Source of the DNA: Nocardioides litoris
GTDB taxonomy: Bacteria; Actinomycetota; Actinomycetes; Propionibacteriales; Nocardioidaceae
Reading direction: 5' to 3'
Assembly (NCBI RefSeq): GCF_006346315.1
Contig: NZ_VDMR01000004.1
Span: 310,001-374,000, forward strand
DNA length: 64,000 bases
Positions 1 to 7,167 of the stretch are shown one piece after another; the first letter of the stretch is position 1; every line of letters starts with the position of its first letter. The notes beneath the pieces were generated by a model. It saw only the letters and a program-made list of their open reading frames with translations. It ran no database searches and had not been told where the DNA came from. The translations under genes and the position numbers were made by a program.

Positions 1-479
1 CGGCCGCCGTCGACCAGCTGGCCACCTGGGGAGAGCGCGTCGGCGTCGAGGTCGTGCGCGGCGCGGAGGGGTCCGACCCCGCCAGCGTGGCCTTCGAGGC
101 CGTCCGCACGGGCGTCGAGCAGCAGGTCGACACCGTCATCGTCGACACGGCCGGGCGCCTGCAGAACAAGCAGGGCCTGATGGACGAGCTCGGCAAGGTC
201 AAGCGCGTGATCGAGAAGCAGGCCGAGGTCACCGAGGTGCTGCTCGTCCTCGACGCCACCACCGGCCAGAACGGGCTCATCCAGGCCCGCGTCTTCCGCG
301 AGGCGGTCGACGTGACCGGCATCGTGCTGACCAAGCTCGACGGGTCGGCCAAGGGTGGCATCGTCGTCGCGGTCCAGCGCGAGCTCGGCGTCCCGGTCAA
401 GCTCGTCGGCCTCGGCGAGGGCCCCGACGACCTCGCGCCGTTCAGCGCCGAGGCGTTCGTCGACGCGCTGCTCGGGTGA
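1..479 (+). CDS. ftsY: FtsY, signal recognition particle receptor (3' part)
   Basis: This is the C-terminal part of the SRP receptor GTPase, which docks the SRP-ribosome complex at the membrane. The open frame begins at base 3 with no start in view, so the 5' end lies outside the window. About 158 residues remain. They contain the G3 motif VDTAGRLQNKQG, the LDATTGQNG stretch and the G4/closing motif TKLDGSAKGG typical of the FtsY/Ffh NG domain. FtsY rather than Ffh, because no methionine-rich M domain follows and a full ffh lies at 24773. The stop is followed at once by a strong hairpin (485-511), and the next gene is convergent. Confidence 0.97.
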   Translation, partial: AAVDQLATWGERVGVEVVRGAEGSDPASVAFEAVRTGVEQQVDTVIVDTAGRLQNKQGLMDELGKVKRVIEKQAEVTEVLLVLDATTGQNGLIQARVFREAVDVTGIVLTKLDGSAKGGIVVAVQRELGVPVKLVGLGEGPDDLAPFSAEAFVDALLG

Positions 480-484
480 GGTCC

Positions 485-511
485 GGGCGGCGGTCACGCA
501 GACCGCCGCCC
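485..511. terminator. Bidirectional hairpin terminator after ftsY
   Basis: An 11-bp perfect stem (485-495 with 501-511) closes a 5-base loop, six bases after the ftsY stop and 18 bases before the 3' end of the convergent methyltransferase gene. It can serve both strands. There is no clear T tract, as is common in high-GC actinobacteria. Confidence 0.7.
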
Positions 512-528
512 CCGTTCTCGTGGCGGGC

Positions 529-1617
529 CTACCCGCGCCGCAGCCGACGGGCCAGGTCGGCCGGCTTGGCCACGACCGAGCCGACCCGGTAGCGCGTCGA
601 GGACCGCAGCGCCTGCAGCTGCTCGCGGGCGCGCGCCTCGCGGCGCCGCGCCTTCTCGGCGGCGGCCTGGGCACGACGCTTGCGCGACCGTGCCCGGCGC
701 AGCACCGACTTGAGGCGAGCGATCTCCTCCTGCTGCTCGCGCAGCCGGACCCGCAGGTCGCGGTCGTCGGCGATCCAGTCGGGCAGGTCGGGCAGGGGGT
801 GCGGCTCCGTGGCGAGCAGGTCCTCGGTCCACTCGCGGTCCCGCGGGAGGCGGCGCAGGACCATGTGGAACTCGAGCTGGCCCGGCGCGGTCGGGCGGTG
901 GACGTCGATGGCCCACTCGCTGAGGCCGAGCTCGCGGAGCTCGACCAGCTGCTCGACCAGGGAGCCCGGCGTGAAGGTCCACACGTGCGAGTCGACGTAC
1001 TCTCCACCCCGCGCCTTCTCGACCTGGGCGAGGGCGTGGGACATCGGGTGCTCCCGCCGCTCGTAGCCCGGGCGCTCGCCGGCCCAGAGCTCGGCTGCCG
1101 AGGCAGGTGCGTAGCTGCGGGCCGAGTCGTAGACGGCGCGGACGGAGGGAGTCGTGTCGCCGGAGTCGTGCGCCTGCAGCACCTGGCCGATGGTGGTCGC
1201 CGGGCGGTGGTGGTCGAAGCAGTAGCGCCGGTCCGGCACGGCCAGGACGAGCTTGCCGCCGTCGGAGACGATCGAGGCGATCTGCTGCAGCCAGCCCACG
1301 AGGTCCGGGACGTGCTCGATGACGTGCGAGGCCATCACCCAGTCGAAGCGGTCCTCACCGATGGTCTCGGGGATGGAGCGGACCCGGTCGCCGTCGGAGA
1401 GCACGTAGTCGATCTCGGGGATGAGCGAGACGTCGACGAGCGGGCCGGCGTAGTGCTCGACCAGCTTGTCGCGCCCGAAGACGTCGAGGTAGCTCACCTG
1501 TGCGAGCTCGCGCGGCACGATCGCGCTGTGCAGCGGCCCGATCTCGAGCCCGCGGCCCTCGGAGAAGTCGAACAGCGACCACATCATCTTCTGGCGCGCG
1601 TTCAGGGTGGGATTCAC
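529..1617 (-). CDS. Class I SAM-dependent methyltransferase with C-terminal coiled coil
   Basis: The 362-residue protein has a Rossmann methyltransferase core: a glycine-rich SAM motif near residue 25 (GLEIGPLHS), an acidic motif near 82-92 (DRFDWVMASHVIEHV) and a motif like GGKLVLAVPDRR. From about residue 285 it becomes an Arg/Lys/Glu-rich coiled coil ending in a basic tail. Glycan-cluster enzymes of actinobacteria often end this way, probably to associate with other enzymes or the membrane. The GTG start at 1617 has AAAGGA upstream. It lies at the edge of the surface-glycan island, so it may methylate a sugar or chain end. The substrate is unknown. Confidence 0.8.
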   Translation of the reverse strand: MNPTLNARQKMMWSLFDFSEGRGLEIGPLHSAIVPRELAQVSYLDVFGRDKLVEHYAGPLVDVSLIPEIDYVLSDGDRVRSIPETIGEDRFDWVMASHVIEHVPDLVGWLQQIASIVSDGGKLVLAVPDRRYCFDHHRPATTIGQVLQAHDSGDTTPSVRAVYDSARSYAPASAAELWAGERPGYERREHPMSHALAQVEKARGGEYVDSHVWTFTPGSLVEQLVELRELGLSEWAIDVHRPTAPGQLEFHMVLRRLPRDREWTEDLLATEPHPLPDLPDWIADDRDLRVRLREQQEEIARLKSVLRRARSRKRRAQAAAEKARRREARAREQLQALRSSTRYRVGSVVAKPADLARRLRRG

Positions 1618-1791
1618 CTGGTGTCCTTTCGCAGGGACGTCGGGGGCGCACGGTCGCGCCGTCAGGCACGACCCAGGGCGGCCGTGGTCGGGCGGCCCGG
1701 GCCGGTGGGCACGCCGTGGGGAAGGTACCCGTCCCGGCCGCCGAGGGCGAGTCGACCGGGGTCGGCCTCGCCCCGGTCGCGCGGGACCCGG

Positions 1792-2160
1792 TCAGGAGGA
1801 CGTGTCCGGGGAGCGGCCTGCGGACTGCTCGTGCAGCTCCAGGCGCAGCAGCGCGACCTCCTCGGCCAGGGTCCGCGTCTTCTCCTCCAGCCGACCGAGC
1901 TCGACGCTGTGCTGGATGCTCGTCAGCAGCAGCACCATGCTCGCGACGAAGAAGAGGAGGTTGGACGGCACCTGCACCCCGACGAGGTCGGAGGCCCAGC
2001 GCAACGTGCCCGGCGCGAGGGCGACCACGAGCGAGGCCCCGGCGACCGTGCCCCAGAGCACGGCGTACTTCTCGCGGAGTCGTCTCCTCCGCAGCATCTC
2101 GAACAAGAAGACGAGGGTGCCCACCGACCCGAGCAGGCCCAGCACGATGTTGGCCTTCAT
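1792..2160 (-). CDS. DUF2304 family membrane protein
   Basis: This 122-residue protein has three hydrophobic segments (about 3-20, 34-50 and 65-82) and a C-terminal helix rich in Leu and Glu. The arrangement and the SVGTLVFLFEMLRRRRLREKY start match DUF2304. Family members usually sit beside a polyprenyl-phosphate glycosyltransferase of family GT2 and are thought to help anchor it or move the lipid-linked sugar. The likely GT2 partner here lies 8.3 kb away (10435-11250). A TAGGGT box lies on the minus strand at 2185-2190, about 24 bases before the start. The gene is divergent from the GT-C-like gene at 2313. Confidence 0.8.
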   Translation of the reverse strand: MKANIVLGLLGSVGTLVFLFEMLRRRRLREKYAVLWGTVAGASLVVALAPGTLRWASDLVGVQVPSNLLFFVASMVLLLTSIQHSVELGRLEEKTRTLAEEVALLRLELHEQSAGRSPDTSS

Positions 2161-2312
2161 GCGGCGACGCCCCGAGACGGTCGTACCCTACGCACCGGAC
2201 GCCGGGCTCCACGGTGGCCCTCGGCGGAGACGGTGACGGCTGAGGTCGGCATGGACGAAGTGTAGGACCGCTCGAGCCGCCGTCCCGAGGTGATGGCAGA
2301 GAGGGAGGCACG

Positions 2313-4385
2313 GTGACGGACGCGTTGGCGCGCGGCGCACGGATGGGGCCGCTGTTCCTGGACGGCCTCGTGCACGGCGCAGTCGTGGCCCTCGCCGTGT
2401 GGACGCTGTGGTACCAGGCTGCGCTGGTCCTGCAGCTCGACCTGCGACCGGCGGCGTGGCCGACGCTGGTGCTCCTGGCCGGCCTCGCCGTGGGCGGTGG
2501 CGTGCTCGCCGTCCGTGCGCAGGCGGAGCCCACCGATCGCCGCACGGGGACCGCGGGCCCGGTCGCCTCGGGGTCCCGCCTCGCACCCGGCCGGAGGGTC
2601 TGGTGGATCGGCACCGGGATGGCGGCCGTGCTGGCGCTCACCGTGGTGGTGCGGGGGCGTCTCGGCGTCCTGCCCGTCGCGGTCGCGATGGCGGCCACCG
2701 TCGGCTTCCTGCTGCTCGTCCGGCTGGTCTCCGGACGGCAGGTCGACACCAGAGCCGACAGGAGCCCAGGTGGTGGACCGGACGAGGAGGGCCACCAGCC
2801 GCTCGGTCCGGTCGCGCACCTCGCAGCTGTCGGCGTCGCCGTGGCCGCCGCCGGGGTCTCCCTCTTCGTCCTGAAGTCGGACGAGGACGACGCCTACTAC
2901 GTCAATCGCGCCACCTGGGTCGCCCAGCACGGCAGTCCCGCCCTGCGGGACACGATGCACGGGGCCGAGGTGCTCCCCCAGTCGATCGGCATCGGTCTGC
3001 CGACGGCGGGGATCGAGTCGCTCCACGGCGTCGTCGCCGCCGCGCTGGGTGTCGAGGCGCCGACGGTGGCCTACCTCCTGGCGGCACCGCTGGCCGCTGC
3101 GTCGATGGTGTGGGCGACCTGGCTCCTCGTCCGGGTCTGGGCTCCCCGACGGCCCGCCCTCGTGCTGGTGGTGGCGATGCTCTTCGTGGTGGCCAGCGGC
3201 GCCTCGATCGTCGGCGCCTACTCCCTGACGCGCATGTGGCAGGGCAAGGTGGTCGCCTACGCCGTGCTGCTGCCCCTCGTCTGGTACTACCTGACCCGGC
3301 TCGCCGCGGCCGGGGGAGACCGCACTCGAGTCCGGCTCTGGACGGGCATGCTCCTGGTGTCCGGAGTGGCCTTCGTCGGCCTCACCAGCAGCTCGGCTCT
3401 CATCGCCCCCGTCGTGACGGGCGCCGCCCTGCTCGCGGCGGTCCTCCTGCGGTCGCGTCCCCTCGCGGTCGGGGCCTGCGCGTTCATCCTGGGGCCCCTC
3501 GTCAACGGAGTCGTGCAGGCCCTCGGTGCGCCGACGATCGGCGGGCAGGTCAACGCCGTCACGACCAGCGAGCAGATCTTCGGCATCGCCTTCAGCCCGT
3601 CGACGCCGATGGCCGTCCTCGCGGTCCTCGCCCTCGTCGTCGGCGTGGCGGTGGCGCCCCTGCGTGCTGCGGTCCTGCTCGCGGCGGCGGTGGTCGCCGT
3701 GGCTGCGGTCTTCCTGCCGGGCGTCGTCGGCCTCGTCGACGCCGTCACGGGCGCCGGGCCCGTCGTGTGGCGCCTGGCGATCGCGTTCCCGCTGTGGGTC
3801 CCGGTCGGCATGCTGGCCGCGGTGCCGGTCCCGCGCAGGCGCGCCCCGGCTGCCGGGCGCACCCCGAGCCCGTCCCTGCTCCGCGGCCCGGCGGTGGCGG
3901 CGCTCCTCGTCGCCGTCGCCGTCCCCGCACTGACCGGCCGGTGGTTGTGGTCGTCCGACGTCGGGGCGGAGGTGACGGCGCGACCGTCGTGGAAGGTCCC
4001 GGCCGCGGCTCTCGCCGACGTGCGCGCGGCGCGGGGCCTCGAGGTGCCTCGAGGGCCGTGGTTGCTCCCACCGAACCAGATGGAGGTGCTGGCCATCTCG
4101 ACGACCGGGCCGTACGCCGTCGTCCCCCGTGCCTACTACCTGCCCACCCTCGCGGTGCCCGCCCAGGACCGGGCCGACCGCCAGACCCTGCTCGACCTGG
4201 TCTCGCTCCAGGGAACGTCCGTGCCGGGGGCGCCCGAGGTGCGCGCCGCGCTCGGTCGGCTCGACGTCGCGCTCGCGTGCGTGCGGACCGACCGCCCTCG
4301 TTCCGTCCGGGTCCTGGGTCGGGCGGTGGGCGCCGACCTGCGTGCGGTCGGCACCATGTCCTGCCACGTCCGCCGGGGCGGCTGA
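2313..4385 (+). CDS. Polytopic membrane protein, GT-C glycosyltransferase-like
   Basis: The 690-residue protein has about a dozen hydrophobic segments and a soluble C-terminal part from about residue 560. An acidic SDEDDAYYVNRATW motif follows a transmembrane segment near residue 190, the place where GT-C enzymes carry their catalytic Asp on the outer membrane face. This suggests transfer of a sugar from a polyprenyl-phosphate donor, which would fit the DUF2304 gene next door and the GT2 gene further on. The family match is from topology and this motif only. The GTG start is supported by AGGGAGG at 2302-2308. The 3' end lies 16 bases from the convergent RgpF-TagF gene. Confidence 0.6.
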   Translation: MTDALARGARMGPLFLDGLVHGAVVALAVWTLWYQAALVLQLDLRPAAWPTLVLLAGLAVGGGVLAVRAQAEPTDRRTGTAGPVASGSRLAPGRRVWWIGTGMAAVLALTVVVRGRLGVLPVAVAMAATVGFLLLVRLVSGRQVDTRADRSPGGGPDEEGHQPLGPVAHLAAVGVAVAAAGVSLFVLKSDEDDAYYVNRATWVAQHGSPALRDTMHGAEVLPQSIGIGLPTAGIESLHGVVAAALGVEAPTVAYLLAAPLAAASMVWATWLLVRVWAPRRPALVLVVAMLFVVASGASIVGAYSLTRMWQGKVVAYAVLLPLVWYYLTRLAAAGGDRTRVRLWTGMLLVSGVAFVGLTSSSALIAPVVTGAALLAAVLLRSRPLAVGACAFILGPLVNGVVQALGAPTIGGQVNAVTTSEQIFGIAFSPSTPMAVLAVLALVVGVAVAPLRAAVLLAAAVVAVAAVFLPGVVGLVDAVTGAGPVVWRLAIAFPLWVPVGMLAAVPVPRRRAPAAGRTPSPSLLRGPAVAALLVAVAVPALTGRWLWSSDVGAEVTARPSWKVPAAALADVRAARGLEVPRGPWLLPPNQMEVLAISTTGPYAVVPRAYYLPTLAVPAQDRADRQTLLDLVSLQGTSVPGAPEVRAALGRLDVALACVRTDRPRSVRVLGRAVGADLRAVGTMSCHVRRGG

Positions 4386-4401
4386 CGCCGCCGACGTCGG
4401 C

Positions 4402-7167
4402 TCAGGCTCCGAGGCGCAGCGCCCGCACCCGGTCGACGACGCGCGCGGAACTGCTGTCGTCGGTGTGGTCGAAGAAGAGGCCACGCTTCCAGTCGTACTC
4501 GTCGACCTCCACCGCGGTCCGCGGGCGGAAGAGGTCGTCGAGGCCGGCCGCGAGCTCGTCGAAGGTGCGGCAGACGGGCCCGGGGAGCACGTCCTCGAGG
4601 GGGTAGAACAGGCCCCGTTCCCGACCCTCGTACCGGTCGAGGTCGTAGGCGAAGCTCAGCACGGGCCTGCCGGTCAGCATGAAGTCGACGACACAGCTGG
4701 AGTAGTCGGTGACCAGCGCGGCGGCCGAGCGGTAGATGACCTCGAGGTCGGGGTAGCGGTGCGAGGAGAGGTCGATCGGGGAGAGCGGGGCCAGGGTCCG
4801 GCTGTAGACGTGGGCCCGGTCGGCCATGTGCTCGCGGATGCCGAGCACCGCATCGTGCCGGTCACACCACGCCCGCAGCCAGGCGACCTGCTGCTCGTCG
4901 AAGTGGTGGTAGCTGTCCTCCTGGTCCTGCTTGAACGTCGGCAGGAACAGCACGAGCCGACGTCCGCGCAGCTCGTCCTGGAGCCGCTGCTCCTGGGCCG
5001 CCAGGTCCGGCGGGAGCCGGTCGGGGGAGCACACGATGTAGTCGTTGCGGGGCAGGCCGGTGACCCAGATGCGCTCGGGCAGCACGGGCTTGAACGCCGA
5101 GCTCATGGCCAGCTTGTCCATGCGGGAGGAGGCGATGACCGCGCGGAGCCGGGTGTGCTCGTTGAGGACGCGCTGCCACCTGGGTCCCGGGTCGACCGAG
5201 GCCAGCCCGAACCGCTTGAGCGGGATGCCGTGCCACAGGTTGATGAAGTCGTGCCGCTCCGGGGACAGGGGGTAGGGGATGTTGCGGCGCGGGCTGTGCT
5301 TGATGAAGGCGGTGCGGCAGCGCGCCGCGAGCTCCTGGCCCTCCGGGCTGAGCACCGGCACGACGTGGACGTTGGCCCCCTCCACCTCGACCTGGCGCGA
5401 GCGGGTCAGCACGACCTTGGTGAGGTCGGGGTCGTCGCGCACCAGGTCGAAGACGGCGCGCTCGTTGCCGGTGAAGGTGTGGGAGTAGGCGCACACCGGG
5501 AACGCCCACCAGTCGTCGCGCTGGGCGGTGGTGCGGTCGAGCCGGCGGACGTCGGGGCCGCGCAGCACCTCGGGCACCTCGACGGTGCCGTCGGGCAGGG
5601 TCCGGGTGCGGGCGCTGCGCAGCAGCCGGTCGTGGGGCGCCACCCGGCGCAGGTGGGCGTCGATGGCGTCGAGGCGCGCCGGGTCGACGTCGGGCACGGA
5701 GGCGGCGACCCGCTGCCGCCAGTCGGCCAGGTCGGGGGTGTCGTAGGGGTTCTGGGCGAGCAGCCCGCGCTTGAGCACCGGGAGGCCGCGATCGACGAGG
5801 TCGAAGGCCCCGGGCCCGTACATCGGGTGGTAGGGCAGGAGGTCGTCGACGAACAGTCCGAGGGTGAAGCCCCGGCCGAGCAGGTAGCGGGTGGTGCCGG
5901 TCTCGTACTTGTAGATGATGTTGATCTTGGTGCGCTGCGGGGCGACGCGCTCCAGCCGCCGCCGGAAGCCCGGGTCGGTGAGGACCGGGCGGCGCAGGCC
6001 GAGGAAGTAGGACCCGACGTGCAGGTAGTCGTCGTAGTCCGGCTGCCACGACGGGAACAGCTCCGGGTGTGCGAGCACGTCGGGGAGGGCGCGACCGCCG
6101 GCGCCACCGTCGAAGTGGCGGGCGGTGACCTGGAGGCCCCACCAGTCGCACTCCCGCCGCTCCATCGCCGCGAAGACCTCGTCGAGGGACCGGAGCAGGT
6201 AGCAGCTGTCGTTGACCAGCAGCACCTCGTCGTACGTCTCGAGCCGGTCCCACCCGACGAGCGTGCTCGCCAGCATGGCGTAGGAACCGAAGTCGTAGGA
6301 CCCGTGCGGGACGGCCCAGGCGTCGGCGGTCCACGGGGCGAGCTTCTCCAGCTCGCCGTCGTCGAGGGGGCAGGCTGCGAGGTAGAAGACGTCGCCGAAG
6401 CGGCTGAGCTCGCGGACGTAGTCGACGACGGTCGGGTCGACGAGGCCGTCGCGGTCGAAGCCGGCGACCAGGCAGGCGCGGCGCACGGACCCCGGCACGA
6501 GGACGGTGGGACGCCGCTGCTCGTGCGGCGGGAGCCCGGGCAGGCCGCCGCGGCGCCCGACCAGGAGCCAGTGCAGGAGCGGTTCGACGGCCTCGCGCGC
6601 CGGGTCGAGGTAGTGCGACCAGTACCACCAGGCGTCGAAGTCACGGTGGGGGTTGCGCATGATGCGCCAGCCGTCGCGGCAGTAGTGCTCGAGGGGGTCG
6701 CGGTCGCGCTCGAGGATCTCGGGATGGCGCTCGAGGTACATCGTCCGGTCGAAGGCGCCGCTGGCCTCGACGACCGCCATGGCGCAGGCGAGGGACTCCT
6801 CGTCCTCGGCCCACGGGCCTCGACCATGGTCGACCAGGGGGGCCTGGCCGGCGTCGGTCACCGCGGCCGGGAGCCCCTCGGCCAGGGCCCGGGCGACCAC
6901 CTCGTCGCGGGGGGGCGGGGGGGGGGGGCGCCCCCCCCCCCCCCCCCCCGCGCCCCCGCGGCGGGCCGCCCCCCCCCCCCGCCGCCGGGCGGCCCCCCGG
7001 GCGGGGCGCCCCGGGGCCAGGGCCGGGGCCACCCCCTCGTGGCGCGCGGCCGGGGCGGCCGCGCGCCACCGCGACACGAGCTCGTACCAGCCGGGCAGGA
7101 ACTCCGCCACGGCACGGTCAGGGTCGCCCACGGGGGGCCAGGCGGAGTGGTCGTGCTGCTCGGTCAC
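4402..7167 (-). CDS. RgpF-TagF fusion: rhamnan synthesis F domain plus CDP-glycerol glycerophosphotransferase-like domain
   Basis: This 921-residue protein has a short N-terminal region, a stretch of Gly/Pro/Arg nonsense at about 55-92 (see 6909-7017), a module with ASGAFDRTMYLERHPEIL, an RgpF domain at about 225-510 (GSYDFGSYAML, LLVNDSCYLL, YKYETGTTRYLL) and a TagF-like domain at about 590-910. The TagF-like part has the expected signatures FINLWHGIPLKRFG, VTGLPRND and VTDYSSCVVDFMLTGRP, so it looks catalytically intact. Such fusions build wall polymers, adding rhamnose-like and glycerol-phosphate-type units. The GTG start at 7167 overlaps the preceding stop by four bases (GTGA), which favours it over a longer frame reaching 7647. 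Confidence 0.82.
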   Translation of the reverse strand: MTEQHDHSAWPPVGDPDRAVAEFLPGWYELVSRWRAAAPAARHEGVAPALAPGRPARGAARRRGGGAARRGGAGGGGGGRPPPPPPRDEVVARALAEGLPAAVTDAGQAPLVDHGRGPWAEDEESLACAMAVVEASGAFDRTMYLERHPEILERDRDPLEHYCRDGWRIMRNPHRDFDAWWYWSHYLDPAREAVEPLLHWLLVGRRGGLPGLPPHEQRRPTVLVPGSVRRACLVAGFDRDGLVDPTVVDYVRELSRFGDVFYLAACPLDDGELEKLAPWTADAWAVPHGSYDFGSYAMLASTLVGWDRLETYDEVLLVNDSCYLLRSLDEVFAAMERRECDWWGLQVTARHFDGGAGGRALPDVLAHPELFPSWQPDYDDYLHVGSYFLGLRRPVLTDPGFRRRLERVAPQRTKINIIYKYETGTTRYLLGRGFTLGLFVDDLLPYHPMYGPGAFDLVDRGLPVLKRGLLAQNPYDTPDLADWRQRVAASVPDVDPARLDAIDAHLRRVAPHDRLLRSARTRTLPDGTVEVPEVLRGPDVRRLDRTTAQRDDWWAFPVCAYSHTFTGNERAVFDLVRDDPDLTKVVLTRSRQVEVEGANVHVVPVLSPEGQELAARCRTAFIKHSPRRNIPYPLSPERHDFINLWHGIPLKRFGLASVDPGPRWQRVLNEHTRLRAVIASSRMDKLAMSSAFKPVLPERIWVTGLPRNDYIVCSPDRLPPDLAAQEQRLQDELRGRRLVLFLPTFKQDQEDSYHHFDEQQVAWLRAWCDRHDAVLGIREHMADRAHVYSRTLAPLSPIDLSSHRYPDLEVIYRSAAALVTDYSSCVVDFMLTGRPVLSFAYDLDRYEGRERGLFYPLEDVLPGPVCRTFDELAAGLDDLFRPRTAVEVDEYDWKRGLFFDHTDDSSSARVVDRVRALRLGA
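6909..7017. other. Extreme G/C homopolymer stretch, probable assembly or sequencing error
   Basis: Within the RgpF-TagF gene the sequence contains runs of 7 G (6909-6915), 12 G (6917-6928), 19 C (6931-6949) and 12 C (6969-6980), with almost no A or T up to about 7017. The reading frame stays open but encodes only Gly, Pro, Arg and Ala runs where a normal protein sequence is expected. Nothing else in the window is like this. It directly abuts a strong inverted repeat (7040-7068), a typical setting for polymerase failure. Confidence 0.75.
7040..7068. repeat. Perfect 12-bp inverted repeat inside the RgpF-TagF gene
   Basis: Arms at 7040-7051 and 7057-7068 are perfect reverse complements around a 5-base loop and consist almost wholly of G and C. 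The repeat encodes ordinary-looking protein (WRAAAPAAR), so it may be real. It lies next to the homopolymer stretch and could have caused it. Confidence 0.7.

Noticed and set aside
2157..4484. 775-codon open frame opposite the GT-C-like gene
   Set aside because: Its product is Asp/Arg/Gly/His-rich low-complexity sequence without any motif, as expected opposite GC-rich codons. The plus-strand gene has clear membrane segments and a ribosome binding site.
6909..7017. A collagen-like Gly/Pro protein domain
   Set aside because: There is no Gly-x-x period; the residues come from homopolymer DNA.
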